This document shows, piece by piece, positions 40,390-51,104 of a stretch of 56,348 nucleotides of DNA. Both the position numbers and the translations under genes were made by a program. The notes under the pieces were generated by a model. That model saw nothing but the letters and a program-made list of their open reading frames with translations. It searched no databases and was not told where the DNA came from. This DNA is from Vreelandella rituensis (GTDB lineage: Bacteria > Pseudomonadota > Gammaproteobacteria > Pseudomonadales > Halomonadaceae). Every line of letters begins with the position of its first letter. Positions within the stretch are counted from its first letter, which is position 1. The stretch is taken from NCBI RefSeq assembly GCF_003336665.1, contig NZ_QPIJ01000024.1:1-56348 (forward strand), in the 5' to 3' direction.

Positions 40390-41005
40390 AACCCGGATCA
40401 AGATGTGCGGTCTGGGCCGGCCGGAGGATGTCGACAAGGCCGTGGCGCTGGGGGTGGACGCTATCGGTTTCGTCCTGTGGCCGCACAGCTCGCGCGCTGT
40501 GTCTGTTGAGCAACTGGCTGTCCTGTCCGCGCGAGTACCTTCCTTCGTGACTCGGGTCGGGTTGTTTGTCGATCAGTCTCCGGACTTTATCGAGTCTTGC
40601 CTGGCTCACCTGGATTGCCTGCAGTTTCACGGTGACGAAACTCCGGAGGCCTGCGATGCCTTTGGAAAACCCTGGTACAAGGCGTTGCGCATGCGTGACG
40701 GCCTTGATTTGCAGGCTGCCGCCGCACGTTATCGTAACGCCGGCGCCTTGCTGCTGGATGCGTATCGTCCCGGTGTGCCGGGAGGAACGGGTGAGACCTT
40801 CGATTGGTCGAGAATCCCCGCAAGCCTGGCGAAACCTGTTATCCTCGCCGGGGGGTTGACGGCGGTTAATGTCGCTCAGGCTGTGGCCAGCGTGGCGCCT
40901 TTTGCGGTTGATGTCTCCGGCGGCGTGGAGTCTTCCCCCGGCCACAAGGATGGCGAAAAAATGGCGGCCTTTGTCCGCCAAGTAGCGCAGGCCGACAATC
41001 GTTGA
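40361..41005 (+). CDS. trpF: Phosphoribosylanthranilate isomerase
   Basis: Third step of tryptophan synthesis, 214 residues, TIM barrel. Family motifs RIKMCGLGRPEDV, FVLWPHSSRAV, QFHGDE and PVILAGGL are all present, together with the phosphate-binding VDVSGGVESSPG. ATG 40361 has GGAGGG upstream. A stem-loop with T-run follows the gene. Confidence 0.96.
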   Translation: MSQPEKIWARTRIKMCGLGRPEDVDKAVALGVDAIGFVLWPHSSRAVSVEQLAVLSARVPSFVTRVGLFVDQSPDFIESCLAHLDCLQFHGDETPEACDAFGKPWYKALRMRDGLDLQAAAARYRNAGALLLDAYRPGVPGGTGETFDWSRIPASLAKPVILAGGLTAVNVAQAVASVAPFAVDVSGGVESSPGHKDGEKMAAFVRQVAQADNR

Positions 41006-41030
41006 TCCGTTGCCCTTAAGTAGGTGGCAT

Positions 41031-41074
41031 GCGAGACATTGCTTGAATGATGTGAAGCATGTCGCGGCGTTTTT
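41031..41074 (+). terminator. Terminator-like hairpin between trpF and trpB
   Basis: GACAT(T)GCTT pairs with AAGCATGTC around a 10-base loop and is followed by GCGGCG and TTTTT. It could terminate trpF transcripts, with trpBA having its own promoter in the AT-rich stretch that follows. Confidence 0.55.
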
Positions 41075-41131
41075 ATATCGTTGTATTCATTTAATTTTTG
41101 CCTGTTCTGGCGATCCTGTGAGGTACTAACC

Positions 41132-42346
41132 GTGACCAAGTTCAGCGACCTGACCCGAATGCCGGACGCCCGTGGCCATTTTGGTCCCTACGGCGGCCGT
41201 TTTGTTTCGGAAACCCTGAGCTTTGCCTTGGATGAGCTGGAGAAGATCTATCTGGATCTTCGCGATGATCCCGCCTTCCAGGCCGAGTTTGACTATGACA
41301 TGGCCTATTATGTCGGCCGTCCCTCGCCGCTTTATCATGCCGAGCGATGGTCCAGGGAGTTGGGTGGTGCACAAATTTGGCTTAAGCGGGAAGACCTCAA
41401 TCACACCGGTGCTCATAAGGTGAACAACACCATTGGCCAAGCATTGCTGGCTAAGAAGAGTGGCAAGCCGCGGGTGATCGCCGAGACCGGCGCCGGTCAG
41501 CACGGGGTGGCCACCGCCACGGTCGCCGCCCGCCTGGGGCTTGAGTGCGAGGTCTACATGGGCGCCGCGGATGTGGAACGTCAGAAGCTCAACGTCTACC
41601 GCATGCATCTTCTGGGTGCCAAGGTCATTCCGGTGGAATCCGGCACCCGCACGCTGAAAGATGCCATGAACGAGGCACTGCGTGACTGGGTCACCAACGT
41701 CGACGACACCTTCTATATCATCGGCACCGTAGCCGGGCCGCATCCTTATCCGATGCTGGTGCGCGATTTCAACGCCGTGGTCGGCCGGGAAGCCCGGCGC
41801 CAATCACTGGAGCAAATCGGTCGTCTGCCCGATGCGCTGATTGCGTGCGTGGGAGGCGGCTCCAATGCGCTGGGGCTGTTCTATCCCTTCGTGGAAGATG
41901 ACGACGTGGCGATGTACGGTGTCGAGGCTGGTGGCGATGGGGTGGAAACCGGGCGTCATGCGGCTCCGCTTTCCTCTAACGCGCCACGCGGCGTATTGCA
42001 CGGCAACCGTACTTACTTGATGTCCGATGAAGCCGGTCAGGTCTCTGACACGCATTCGATCTCCGCGGGCCTGGATTACCCCGGCGTAGGCCCCGAGCAT
42101 GCGCTGTGGAAGGACGTGGGGCGGGTCAAGTACGTCACGGCCAACGACCGCGAAGTGCTTGAAGCCTTTCGTGAACTGACGCATATGGAAGGCATCATGC
42201 CGGCCCTTGAGTCAGCCCATGCGCTTGCCTATGCCAAGGTGTTGGCACCTACGATGCGTCCCGATCAGCATATCGTCGTCAACCTCTCCGGGCGTGGCGA
42301 CAAGGACATCATGACAGTGGCCAAGCTTGACGGCGTCGAATTTTAA
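41132..42346 (+). CDS. trpB: Tryptophan synthase beta subunit
   Basis: Joins indole and serine with PLP. 404 residues. PLP-lysine motif [10 protein letters not shown], phosphate cup GGGSNALG and the start [14 protein letters not shown] are present. A GTG at 41132 is used (TGAGGT upstream); upstream in-frame TTG 41081 would add an unconserved extension. trpA follows after 9 bases. Confidence 0.97.
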   Translation: MTKFSDLTRMPDARGHFGPYGGRFVSETLSFALDELEKIYLDLRDDPAFQAEFDYDMAYYVGRPSPLYHAERWSRELGGAQIWLKREDLNHTGAHKVNNTIGQALLAKKSGKPRVIAETGAGQHGVATATVAARLGLECEVYMGAADVERQKLNVYRMHLLGAKVIPVESGTRTLKDAMNEALRDWVTNVDDTFYIIGTVAGPHPYPMLVRDFNAVVGREARRQSLEQIGRLPDALIACVGGGSNALGLFYPFVEDDDVAMYGVEAGGDGVETGRHAAPLSSNAPRGVLHGNRTYLMSDEAGQVSDTHSISAGLDYPGVGPEHALWKDVGRVKYVTANDREVLEAFRELTHMEGIMPALESAHALAYAKVLAPTMRPDQHIVVNLSGRGDKDIMTVAKLDGVEF

Positions 42347-42355
42347 GGGCTCAAG

Positions 42356-43171
42356 ATGAACCGTATCAATCAACGTTTTACCGACCTCAAGCATCAGGGC
42401 CGCAAGGCTCTGATCCCCTTTATTACCGCCGGCGACCCGGCCCCCGAGCATACCGTGGGCTTCATGCATGCGCTGGTCGAGGCGGGTGCCGATATCATTG
42501 AGCTAGGGGTGCCGTTCTCTGACCCGATGGCCGATGGTCCGGTGATTCAGAAAGCCTGTGAGCGCGCCCTCAAGCATGGCACGCGTCTCAGCCATTTGTT
42601 CACCATGGTTGAGGAGTTCAGGCAAAGCGATACCACCACACCGGTGGTGTTGATGGGCTACCTTAATCCTGTGGAGCGACTGGGCTACCAGGCGTTTGCC
42701 GACCAGGCGGCGAATGCCGGGATCGATGGCGTTCTGACCGTGGATATGCCCCCGGAAGAGGCAGATGAATTTGGCCCCATTCTCAAGGCGCGCGGATTGG
42801 CATCAATCTTTCTGGTTGCCCCTACCACTTCCAATGAGCGTGCCGCTACAATATGCGCTCACGGGGAAGGCTATCTTTACTATGTGTCGCTGAAAGGCGT
42901 GACCGGTTCGGCCTCATTGAATGCCGATGATGTTGCCAGTCATCTGGCACCCTTGCGTGAAATGACTGACTTGCCGCTATGTGTGGGTTTCGGTATTCGT
43001 GATGGTGCCACGGCCGCTGAAGTGGCCAAGGTGGCGGATGGCGTTATCGTGGGTAGCGCCTTGGTCAATCAAATAGCCGAAAACGCCGACACGCCGGAAA
43101 TCATCCCCGGTCTGCTGAAAGCCGTCCTGGGTGAGATGCGACACGCGATGGATGCATTGAACCGCAACTGA
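42356..43171 (+). CDS. trpA: Tryptophan synthase alpha subunit
   Basis: Cleaves indole-3-glycerol phosphate; partner of TrpB. 271 residues, TIM barrel with [18 protein letters not shown], the DMPPEE active-site region and [10 protein letters not shown]. It sits between trpB and accD, splitting the trpF-accD neighbourship known in Pseudomonas. Confidence 0.97.
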   Translation: MNRINQRFTDLKHQGRKALIPFITAGDPAPEHTVGFMHALVEAGADIIELGVPFSDPMADGPVIQKACERALKHGTRLSHLFTMVEEFRQSDTTTPVVLMGYLNPVERLGYQAFADQAANAGIDGVLTVDMPPEEADEFGPILKARGLASIFLVAPTTSNERAATICAHGEGYLYYVSLKGVTGSASLNADDVASHLAPLREMTDLPLCVGFGIRDGATAAEVAKVADGVIVGSALVNQIAENADTPEIIPGLLKAVLGEMRHAMDALNRN

Positions 43172-43206
43172 ATTTACTTTTTGTGTAATTTCATGACACT
43201 TACCGA

Positions 43207-43223
43207 GCCTGGCATCGCCAGGC
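43207..43223 (+). repeat. Hairpin between trpA and accD
   Basis: GCCTGGC-ATC-GCCAGGC perfect stem with no T-tract; it may stabilise or partly terminate the trpBA message. Confidence 0.4.
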
Positions 43224-43252
43224 GTTGACTGCATAACGGAAACCTTTCTGAT

Positions 43253-44296
43253 ATGAGCTGGTTGGACAAGATCGTGCCCTCCATGGGGCGTATCCAGCGC
43301 AAAGACCGCCGCGCCAGCGTGCCGGACGGTCTGTGGCGTAAGTGCCCTAAATGTGAAGCGGTACTTTATCTTCCCGAGCTTGAGAAGCATCACAGCGTCT
43401 GCCCCAAATGTGAGCACCACTTGCGTTTGACCGCACGTAAGCGTCTGGACTGGTTTCTGGATAAAGACGGGCGCAAGGAAATCGCCGCTGATATTGAGCC
43501 GATCGATCGTCTCAAGTTTCGTGATACCAAGAAATACAAGGATCGTCTGGCAGCGGCCCAGAAGGATACCGGCGAGAAAGATGCGCTGGTGACCATGAAA
43601 GGGCAATTGGATGGCCTGCCCGTGGTGGCGGTGGCCTTCGAATTTACCTTCATGGGTGGCTCCATGGGATCGGTGGTAGGTGAAAAATTCATCCGTGCCG
43701 CTACATTGGCGCGTGAAGAAGGTATTCCGCTAGTGTGCTTTGCCGCCTCCGGTGGGGCACGCATGCAGGAAGCCTTGTTTTCCCTGATGCAAATGGCCAA
43801 GACCTCGGCGGCGCTGGAAGCGCTCAAACAAGCCGGAGTCCCGTATATATCGGTATTGACCGATCCGGTATTCGGCGGCGTCTCCGCCTCCCTTGCGATG
43901 TTGGGCGATTTGAATATTGCCGAACCCAATGCCTTGATCGGCTTCGCCGGTCCGAGAGTCATCGAACAGACGGTCAGGGAAACCTTGCCTGAAGGCTTTC
44001 AGCGCAGTGAGTTTTTGCTCGAGCACGGCACCGTGGACATGATCATGCATCGCCACGAGATGCGCGCACGCATCGGCGCCATTCTGCGCAAGCTGACTCA
44101 CCAACCGGCTATTGTCACCGGGGAGCCTGTCGAGGAAGCCGTTATAAGCGGGAATGCCGAACCATTGCTGGATGAACCCCCTGTCGCTGATGCCGCGGAG
44201 CAGGATGCAGCAGCCACTTCCGCCACCCAGGATAGCGATGAGACTCGGCACGAGCCCTCGTCCGCTGTGGATGAAGATCGTTCACGCAATGCCTGA
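43253..44296 (+). CDS. accD: Acetyl-CoA carboxylase carboxyltransferase beta subunit
   Basis: Carboxyl transfer for fatty-acid synthesis with AccA. 347 residues: N-terminal zinc ribbon ([10 protein letters not shown] ... CPKCEHH) then the crotonase-like carboxyltransferase domain ([19 protein letters not shown]). The last ~55 residues form an acidic Ala/Glu/Asp tail beyond the usual end. It overlaps folC by 8 bases. Confidence 0.97.
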   Translation: MSWLDKIVPSMGRIQRKDRRASVPDGLWRKCPKCEAVLYLPELEKHHSVCPKCEHHLRLTARKRLDWFLDKDGRKEIAADIEPIDRLKFRDTKKYKDRLAAAQKDTGEKDALVTMKGQLDGLPVVAVAFEFTFMGGSMGSVVGEKFIRAATLAREEGIPLVCFAASGGARMQEALFSLMQMAKTSAALEALKQAGVPYISVLTDPVFGGVSASLAMLGDLNIAEPNALIGFAGPRVIEQTVRETLPEGFQRSEFLLEHGTVDMIMHRHEMRARIGAILRKLTHQPAIVTGEPVEEAVISGNAEPLLDEPPVADAAEQDAAATSATQDSDETRHEPSSAVDEDRSRNA

Positions 44297-45599
44297 TACG
44301 CTCAATGGCTGGCTGCGTTATCTGGAAACCTTACACCCTGTGGGTATCGACATGGGGCTTGAGCGGGTAGCCGCCGTGGCTGATCGAATGGGACTCAGGA
44401 AGCAGCCATTGGCTGCTTCCGTTATTACCATCGCAGGTACCAACGGCAAGGGTTCGACCCTGGCCATGGTGGATCGCTTGGCACGTGCGCATGGACTTTC
44501 CGTGGGCACCTATACGTCACCCCATTTGCTGCACTATAACGAGCGGATTTGTCTTGACGGCATTAACGTCACCGATGACTACCTGATCAAAGGGTTTGAG
44601 CAGGTGGAGCATGCACGCCTGCAAGACCCCGCCATCAGTTTGACTTACTTTGAAGCAGGCACGCTGTGTGCCCTCTGGTGCCTGGGGCAGTCAGCGTTGG
44701 ATCTTGTGGTGCTGGAAGTGGGCCTGGGCGGCCGCTTGGACGCAGTCAATATCCTTGATGCGGATGTGGCTGTGGTCACCACCATTGCGCAGGATCATGC
44801 GGGTTTTCTGGGAACCGACATCGAACAGATTGGGCGAGAGAAAGCCGGTATTTTTCGCCCGGCCCGTCCGGCGGTGCTGGGAAGCACAAGCTTGCCGGTA
44901 AGCGTCAGGCAAACCGCCGAACAGCTGGGCGCCCCGGTCTATGCCTTGGGCGAATCGTTCAGTCGCCATCCACATGCCGCGGGTTGGGCATGGCAAGGCA
45001 TGGATCAAAGTGGCCAGGCTATTACACTCAAGGCGTTACCTGACCCCGGCTTACCGTTGGATAATGCGGCAACGGCTTTGCAGGCGCTGACCCTGAGCGG
45101 GGTGTCGCTTTCAGAAGCGCGTTGTCGGGAAGCTCTCGCCGATGTAAGGGTGCCGGGTCGTATGCAGTGGGTGGGGCAATGGTGCCTGGATGTGGGGCAT
45201 AACCCCCATGCAGCAGCCTATGTGGCTGGCCAATTGGAGCAGAAGCTGTGCACGGGACGCACCTGGGCCCTGCTCGGCATGCTCGAGGACAAGGATGCCG
45301 AGGGTGTTATTGACGCCCTGGCAGCCGTCGTCACGCACTGGGTTTGTGTCGACCTTGAAGGCGAGCGAGGTCGTTCGGCGACTGACCTGGCGCAACGCCT
45401 GGAACATCGCGGCCTTGCCGTGAGTCATATAGCTTCGACGCCTGCACAGGGCGCCCACTGGCTAGGTACGCAACTGAACGAATCGGATCGCGTATTGGCC
45501 ACAGGATCATTTGTCACTGTCGCCGAATTATTGGGCATGGCGCTACCGCAGGCAGTGACCTTGCCTGTTGGAGAAGGAAATGAAATACGGCATGACTGA
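44289..45599 (+). CDS. folC: Bifunctional dihydrofolate/folylpolyglutamate synthase
   Basis: Adds glutamate to dihydropteroate and folates. 436 residues, with the Mur-ligase-type P-loop [10 protein letters not shown] and the [14 protein letters not shown] segment. ATG 44289 fits the family start; the longer frame to 44154 lies within accD. It overlaps the SPOR gene by 20 bases. Confidence 0.95.
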   Translation: MPDTLNGWLRYLETLHPVGIDMGLERVAAVADRMGLRKQPLAASVITIAGTNGKGSTLAMVDRLARAHGLSVGTYTSPHLLHYNERICLDGINVTDDYLIKGFEQVEHARLQDPAISLTYFEAGTLCALWCLGQSALDLVVLEVGLGGRLDAVNILDADVAVVTTIAQDHAGFLGTDIEQIGREKAGIFRPARPAVLGSTSLPVSVRQTAEQLGAPVYALGESFSRHPHAAGWAWQGMDQSGQAITLKALPDPGLPLDNAATALQALTLSGVSLSEARCREALADVRVPGRMQWVGQWCLDVGHNPHAAAYVAGQLEQKLCTGRTWALLGMLEDKDAEGVIDALAAVVTHWVCVDLEGERGRSATDLAQRLEHRGLAVSHIASTPAQGAHWLGTQLNESDRVLATGSFVTVAELLGMALPQAVTLPVGEGNEIRHD

Positions 45600-46212
45600 A
45601 CGCGTAAGTGGTATCGTTATTCTCTTGGCATTGGCCGCGATCATCGTGCCTTGGTTGATGAGCGACCCCGCGCCACGTGAAGAGCGCCCACGCCCCAACC
45701 TGACCATCGAACAGCCCATCGACGTGGAGCGTCGCGATGTACCGCGCCCGGAAATACCCGCTTCAGTCGAGCAGCTTTCTACCCAGGAGCAGGATGTCCC
45801 GGCAATCGAGCAGCCCGTCGAGATTGATCCCATCGAAGTAAGCCCCCGCGAGCCGGAATCGACAGCGCCCGAGACAGCGCAACCCGAGCCAACACAGCCA
45901 CGCGATCCGATTGCCGAGCTGGTGGCGGCAAACGAAACGAGCGGGGCAAATGATGCTAATGCAGTGCCATCGGCTTCCTCTCAGGGAGATTGGGCAGTAC
46001 AGGTCGGCAGCTTCGGTAATCCCGATAATGTGGAACGCTTGACCGAGCAGCTAGAGAGCCAGGGCCTGATGGTTTACCAGCGCCAGCGCGAGGGCAACCT
46101 GACCACGGTTTTTGTCGGCCCATTCGATACGGCTGAAGAAGGCGAGCAAGCGATGCTGGCAGTGAAGCAACGCGCCAACCTTCAAGGATTGCTGGTCAGG
46201 GTGAAAGAGTAA
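45580..46212 (+). CDS. dedD: SPOR-domain membrane protein (DedD-like)
   Basis: 210 residues: short cytoplasmic start, one helix (VSGIVILLALAAIIVPWL), a long Pro/Glu-rich linker and a C-terminal SPOR domain (WAVQVGSFGNPDNVERLTEQL) that binds denuded glycan at the septum. GGAGAAGG lies upstream of ATG 45580. The position folC-dedD-cvpA is conserved. Confidence 0.92.
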   Translation: MKYGMTERVSGIVILLALAAIIVPWLMSDPAPREERPRPNLTIEQPIDVERRDVPRPEIPASVEQLSTQEQDVPAIEQPVEIDPIEVSPREPESTAPETAQPEPTQPRDPIAELVAANETSGANDANAVPSASSQGDWAVQVGSFGNPDNVERLTEQLESQGLMVYQRQREGNLTTVFVGPFDTAEEGEQAMLAVKQRANLQGLLVRVKE

Positions 46213-46214
46213 CC

Positions 46215-46772
46215 ATGGCATTGACCTGGATCGACGCCGTATTTCTGGCGGTGCTGGTGCTTTCCATGCTGGCGGGTTTCACCCGAGGTCTCGTGCGTGA
46301 GGCACTCGGCCTGGCCGCTTGGGTGGTGGCATTGCTGGTCGCCAGAATGCTGGCCGAACCCGTCGCCGAGATGCTCAGTGGTCTGATCGACAGCCACGAC
46401 GCCAGGCTGGTGCTGGCCTTCATTCTGGTGATTTTTGCGGTACTCCTGTTATGCGGCATTGGTATCCGTGTACTGCACGCGGCAGTCGAATGGGCTGGCA
46501 TGGGGTTTTTCAATCGCATGGCGGGCACCGTCTTCGGCGCTGCCCGGGGTGCAGCCATACTGGTGATCGCCACCGTTCTTATCACCTTGACCCCTTTATC
46601 AAGTCTTGATGCCTGGCAGGATGCCTCGCTACGCCCCACGTTCGAGCAATTGCGTGATTGGGCGGTCAGCCAGCTGGATAACTGGGAGCGTGATCTTCCC
46701 GAAACGCCAGCGTCGTTAAGGGATATTTCACTTCCACAACTGAATCGCCATGTGCCGGGGTTGAGCCACTAA
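46215..46772 (+). CDS. cvpA: CvpA family membrane protein
   Basis: 185 residues with four predicted helices; start [38 protein letters not shown]. In E. coli it is linked to colicin V production and lies before purF, as here. The exact function is uncertain. Confidence 0.92.
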   Translation: MALTWIDAVFLAVLVLSMLAGFTRGLVREALGLAAWVVALLVARMLAEPVAEMLSGLIDSHDARLVLAFILVIFAVLLLCGIGIRVLHAAVEWAGMGFFNRMAGTVFGAARGAAILVIATVLITLTPLSSLDAWQDASLRPTFEQLRDWAVSQLDNWERDLPETPASLRDISLPQLNRHVPGLSH

Positions 46773-46836
46773 ACCTCATCCCCATGAATTTTCAGACTCG
46801 TCACCGCGAGTCGATGTCTCAAGCGAGGTAACTGGA

Positions 46837-48357
46837 ATGTGCGGTATTGTGGGCCTTCTGGCCAAGCAAGCAGTGAATCAGGGAATTTACGATGCCCTGA
46901 CGGTGCTTCAGCATCGCGGCCAGGATGCAGCCGGCATGATGACCTGGCATGAAGGCCGCTTTCTGTTGCGCAAGAGCAACGGCTTGGTGCGTGATGTCTT
47001 TCACACCAGGCACATGGCGCGCCTGCAAGGCAAGCTTGGCATCGGGCACGTGCGCTATCCGACGGCGGGCTCTTCCAGTGAAGCCGAGTCCCAGCCGTTT
47101 TATGTCAATTCGCCTTATGGGATCGCCTTGGCTCATAACGGTAACCTGACCAATTCCGAGCAACTCAAGCAGGAATTGTTTTCGACCGATCTGCGCCACA
47201 TCAATACCAGTTCCGACTCCGAAGTGCTGCTCAATGTGTTCGCTCATGAACTGGGCAAGCAGGGGCTGCATCTGGAATCCGAAGACATCTTTGATGCCGT
47301 GCGTCGCGTACACCGTCGCTGCAAGGGGGGCTATGTCGCCGTGGCGATCATCAACGGCTTCGGCATGGTGGCGTTTCGCGACCCCCATGGCATTCGTCCG
47401 GTGGTATTCGGGACTCGTGATCAGGGCGACGGCCAGGAAGTCATGATCGCTTCGGAGTCGGTGGCGCTGGATGTGGGCGGCTTCGAGCTGGTGCGTGACC
47501 TGTCACCGGGTGAAGCGATTTTCGTCGATATGCAAGGTAAGATACATACTCAGGTATGTGCCGACCGCCCAAGACTTACTTCCTGCATTTTCGAGCATGT
47601 CTATCTGGCTCGCCCGGACTCGATACTCGATGGTGCCTACGTTTACGGCACGCGTATGGAAATGGGGCGCAAGCTCGGCGATCGGATCATGCACGAATGG
47701 CCGGACCATGATATCGATGTGGTGATTCCGATTCCGGATACGTCGCGCACCTCGGCGCTGGAAATGGCCCAGCACCTTGGAGTGACGTACCGCGAAGGGT
47801 TCATGAAGAATCGTTATATCGGCCGTACCTTCATCATGCCCGGCCAGACCCAGCGCAAGAAATCGGTGCGTCAGAAACTCAACGCCATCGCCATCGAATT
47901 CAAGGACAAGAACGTGCTGTTGGTGGATGATTCCATCGTGCGTGGCACCACTTGCAAGCAGATCATCCAGATGGCCCGCGAAGCAGGCGCGCGCAACGTG
48001 TATTTTGCTTCTGCAGCACCGCCGGTGCGTTACCCCAATGTGTACGGTATCGATATGCCGGCGGCCAGTGAGCTGATAGCGCATGGGCGTACCGAGACGG
48101 AAGTGGGTGAGTTGATCGGCGCCGACAGGATCTTCTATCAGAACCTGGAAGACCTGAAAACCGCCTGTCGTGACGTCAACCCGGCACTCGATGAATTTGA
48201 CTGTTCCGTATTCGATGGTGATTACGTGACCGGCGATATCGATGATGCCTATCTCGCCGATCTTGAAGAAAGCCGTAATGATGCTTCCCGCCAGAACAGT
48301 GCCGGGGACCATGCATTGGTGGATATGCACAATCAAGATGACGATGACATCGACTAA
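46837..48357 (+). CDS. purF: Amidophosphoribosyltransferase
   Basis: First committed step of purine synthesis. 506 residues; mature nucleophile Cys2 (MCGIVGLL), N-terminal glutaminase with [11 protein letters not shown], and a phosphoribosyl-transferase domain with the PRPP motif [12 protein letters not shown]. The C-terminus ends in an acidic QDDDDID tail. AGCGAGG precedes the start. Confidence 0.97.
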   Translation: MCGIVGLLAKQAVNQGIYDALTVLQHRGQDAAGMMTWHEGRFLLRKSNGLVRDVFHTRHMARLQGKLGIGHVRYPTAGSSSEAESQPFYVNSPYGIALAHNGNLTNSEQLKQELFSTDLRHINTSSDSEVLLNVFAHELGKQGLHLESEDIFDAVRRVHRRCKGGYVAVAIINGFGMVAFRDPHGIRPVVFGTRDQGDGQEVMIASESVALDVGGFELVRDLSPGEAIFVDMQGKIHTQVCADRPRLTSCIFEHVYLARPDSILDGAYVYGTRMEMGRKLGDRIMHEWPDHDIDVVIPIPDTSRTSALEMAQHLGVTYREGFMKNRYIGRTFIMPGQTQRKKSVRQKLNAIAIEFKDKNVLLVDDSIVRGTTCKQIIQMAREAGARNVYFASAAPPVRYPNVYGIDMPAASELIAHGRTETEVGELIGADRIFYQNLEDLKTACRDVNPALDEFDCSVFDGDYVTGDIDDAYLADLEESRNDASRQNSAGDHALVDMHNQDDDDID

Positions 48358-48367
48358 AGGGCAGGTC

Positions 48368-49567
48368 ATGCGAGACGAAAGCAATCCGCAGGGATGGTCG
48401 CTGGACACCCTGGCGATCCGTGCCGGTCACGAGCGCACCTTCGAGCAGGAGCATTCCGAGCCGATTTTTCCCACCTCGAGCTTTGTCTATGGCAGCGCAG
48501 CGGAAGCTGCGCGCAAGTTCAGCGGGGAAGAGCCGGGGAACGTCTATTCCCGCTTCACCAACCCCACGGTGAGCACTTTCGAAAAGCGGCTGGCGGCACT
48601 GGAAGGCGGCGAACGTTGCGTGGCGACGAGTTCGGGTATGTCGGCGATTCTGGCGACGGCCTTGGCACTGCTTTCCAGCGGCGATGAAATCGTGGCTTCG
48701 CGCTCGCTGTTTGGCTCCACCGTGAGCTTGTTCGATAAATATTTGGGCAAGCTGGGTATCACGACACGTTACGTTGAGCTTTCCAATCTCGACGCCTGGG
48801 AAGCGGCTATCACGCCGCAAACCCGCCTGTTGTTTGTTGAAACACCCTCCAATCCCTTGTCGGAAGTGGTGGATATAGCCGCTCTGGCGGAGCTCGCCCA
48901 CCAGCATGAAGTGTTGTTGGCGGTCGATAACTGCTTCTTGACGCCGGCGCTTCAGCAGCCGCTTGCCTTGGGTGCCGACCTGGTGATTCATTCGGCCACC
49001 AAGTACCTCGATGGCCAAGGACGTGCCGTGGGTGGCGCTGTGGTAGGCAGTCATGCCCTGCTGGAAGAAGTGTTCGGCGTGGTGCGTACCTGCGGCCCCT
49101 GCATGAGTCCTTTCAATGCCTGGATATTCACCAAGGGATTGGAAACTTTGTCGCTGCGTATGCGGGCGCACTGCGAGAATGCCTTGGCGCTGGCTCAGTG
49201 GTTGCAAGCACATCCGGCGGTAAACAAAGTGTATTACAGCGGCTTGCCGGATCATCCTCAGCACGAACAAGCCAAGCGTCAGCAAAAGGGCTTTGGTGCA
49301 GTGCTGGGTTTCGAGGTGATCAATGGCCGCGAAGGTGCCTGGCAGGTAATCGATGCCACGCGTATGCTCTCGATTACCGGTAATCTCGGCGATGTGAAAA
49401 CCACCATCACCCATCCGGGAACCACTACCCATGGCCGTTTATCGGAAGCGCAGAAGGAAGCCGCCGGTATCGCTGAAGGGCTGGTGCGGGTAGCGGTAGG
49501 TCTGGAAAGCCTCACCGATATCAAGCGAGACTTGGCGCTTGGGTTGGACAGCCTGCTCTCTGACTAA
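48368..49567 (+). CDS. metZ: O-succinylhomoserine sulfhydrylase
   Basis: PLP enzyme that makes homocysteine directly from O-succinylhomoserine and sulfide. 399 residues of the Cys/Met-metabolism fold; PLP lysine in HSATKYLDGQGR; SITGNLGDVKTTITHPGTTTH near the C-terminus. The order purF-metZ matches Pseudomonas, which supports metZ over metB. ATG 48368 has AAAGGGCAGG upstream. Confidence 0.92.
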   Translation: MRDESNPQGWSLDTLAIRAGHERTFEQEHSEPIFPTSSFVYGSAAEAARKFSGEEPGNVYSRFTNPTVSTFEKRLAALEGGERCVATSSGMSAILATALALLSSGDEIVASRSLFGSTVSLFDKYLGKLGITTRYVELSNLDAWEAAITPQTRLLFVETPSNPLSEVVDIAALAELAHQHEVLLAVDNCFLTPALQQPLALGADLVIHSATKYLDGQGRAVGGAVVGSHALLEEVFGVVRTCGPCMSPFNAWIFTKGLETLSLRMRAHCENALALAQWLQAHPAVNKVYYSGLPDHPQHEQAKRQQKGFGAVLGFEVINGREGAWQVIDATRMLSITGNLGDVKTTITHPGTTTHGRLSEAQKEAAGIAEGLVRVAVGLESLTDIKRDLALGLDSLLSD

Positions 49568-49614
49568 ACGTTACCGCACCGAACGTTCCAAGTAACGCGG
49601 ATGCGCATATGCCT

Positions 49615-49650
49615 AGCGCCGGTCGGGAATTTTCCACCGGCGCTTTTTTT
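49615..49650 (+). terminator. Rho-independent terminator after metZ
   Basis: AGCGCCGGT ... ACCGGCGCT, 9-bp stem with 12-base loop, followed by six T residues. Confidence 0.92.
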
Positions 49651-49768
49651 CGCCGTAACGCCGGGGATCGATGGTTTTTACGAATGGTCTATTCAGGTTT
49701 ATTCAGCGGTTTTCCTAGCGTTACCCGAGTATGCTGCTTTCTAAGCCAATGCTGGAGGGAAAACATCG

Positions 49769-50317
49769 ATGTGGCGCAATACACATAATGGCTGGGGTAT
49801 CGTCAGCATTGCCTTGCACTGGCTGAGTGCGGTTGCCATCATCGGACTTTTCATTCTTGGCTGGTGGATGACGGGTCTGGATTATTTTCACGGCTGGTAC
49901 AACCTGGGGCCTTGGTGGCACCGATCCGTCGGAATGCTGGTATTGTTCACCACCCTGGCACGATTGATCTGGCGATTCTGGCAACCCGTTCCGCTGACTC
50001 ATGGCCCCCGTATGGAAAGGCTCGCGGCCCATTTTGGTCATGTCGCTTTATACGTACTCATGCTGGTGGTGATGATCAGTGGCTACATGATTTCCACCGC
50101 TAAAGGCCGTGGCATCAACGTATTTGGTTGGTTCGAAGTGCCGGCACTGGTTTACGATCTACCGAATCAGGAAAGCCTGGCGGGAACCATTCATTGGTAC
50201 AGCGCCTTGTTGTTGATGTTGATGGTACTGGGACATACTGCCGCGGCACTCAAGCATCATTGGATCGATCGTCACGATACCTTGTTGCGAATGCTTGACC
50301 CAAGGCGAACCAGATAG
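49769..50317 (+). CDS. Cytochrome b561
   Basis: Di-heme membrane protein of 182 residues with four helices. Conserved histidines occur in ALHWLSAVAI, WWHRSVG, FGHVALYV and TIHWYSALL and HTAAALKHHW. It probably passes electrons from quinol or to a periplasmic acceptor. It is adjacent to YceI, a frequent neighbour of b561 genes. GGAGG lies upstream. Confidence 0.9.
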   Translation: MWRNTHNGWGIVSIALHWLSAVAIIGLFILGWWMTGLDYFHGWYNLGPWWHRSVGMLVLFTTLARLIWRFWQPVPLTHGPRMERLAAHFGHVALYVLMLVVMISGYMISTAKGRGINVFGWFEVPALVYDLPNQESLAGTIHWYSALLLMLMVLGHTAAALKHHWIDRHDTLLRMLDPRRTR

Positions 50318-50437
50318 CGTTGCACCCGCCAGTATCAAGCTCGGTATCGAACCCAGTCTCAAGCTCAATATAAGACAAGGTTTAGCGTCGGCTCAGGAGT
50401 CGGCGTGTATTCAAGTAAACTGTAAAGGAGAGTGACC

Positions 50438-51022
50438 ATGTTGAAGAAAACTGCGATTGCCACGGCGTTGACCGCCGCTGCGCTGGTTCCATTGAGCCAG
50501 GCCCAAGCCGCCGACTATGCCGTGGATATCGAAGGCCAGCACGCCTTTATCCAGTTCAAGATCAGTCACCTGGGGTTTTCATACATTCTTGGTGACTTTG
50601 AAGAGTTCAGCGGTCAGTTTCACTATGACGCGGACAATCTGGAAGCATCGTCCGTGGAAATGGAAGTTCAAGTCAACAGCCTCGACACCAATCATGCCGA
50701 ACGTGACCGTCACTTCTTGAGCGATGACTTTCTCGATGCCGATGAATATCCCACAGCCAGCTTTGTTTCCACCGGCTTTGAGTCGACGGGTGACAATGAA
50801 GGGGTGGTAACCGGTGACCTTACGTTGCACGGTCAGACTCAGCAGATCGAAATGGATGTTACCTTGATGGGTGAAGGGGATGACCCTTGGGGCAACTATC
50901 GTGCCGGCTTTGAAGGCAGCACCATGCTGACATTGAGTGATTTCGATATCGACATGAGTGACTTCCCGGAAATGATGCATGAGTTGGAGTTGTACGTTAC
51001 GTTTGAAGGTGTTCGCCAGTAA
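50438..51022 (+). CDS. YceI-family periplasmic lipid-binding protein
   Basis: 194 residues. Signal peptide (LVPLSQAQAA), then the YceI lipocalin-like fold: YAVDIEGQHAFIQFKISHLGFS, FSGQFHYDADNLEAS, TGDLTLHGQTQQIEMDV. Binds polyisoprenoid, possibly quinone-like ligands in homologues; the b561 partner fits a redox role. ATG 50438 is used because AAGGAG lies eight bases upstream. Confidence 0.93.
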   Translation: MLKKTAIATALTAAALVPLSQAQAADYAVDIEGQHAFIQFKISHLGFSYILGDFEEFSGQFHYDADNLEASSVEMEVQVNSLDTNHAERDRHFLSDDFLDADEYPTASFVSTGFESTGDNEGVVTGDLTLHGQTQQIEMDVTLMGEGDDPWGNYRAGFEGSTMLTLSDFDIDMSDFPEMMHELELYVTFEGVRQ

Positions 51023-51039
51023 CCGAAAAGAGCGACACT

Positions 51040-51082
51040 AACGCCACCACCCCCGGAGGAAATCCGGGGGTGGTGGCGTTTT
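51040..51082 (+). terminator. Strong hairpin terminator after yceI
   Basis: An 18-bp perfect stem (from AACGCCACCACCCCCGGA) with loop GGAAA and a short T-run; it lies 17 to 58 bases before the next gene. Confidence 0.85.
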
Positions 51083-51104
51083 ATGGATTGAGAAGGGAGT
51101 GGCC

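Noticed and set aside
48176..49432. Long minus-strand frame (418 codons) opposite purF/metZ
   Set aside because: Both plus-strand enzymes are certain and the antisense product has no motif or ribosome binding site.
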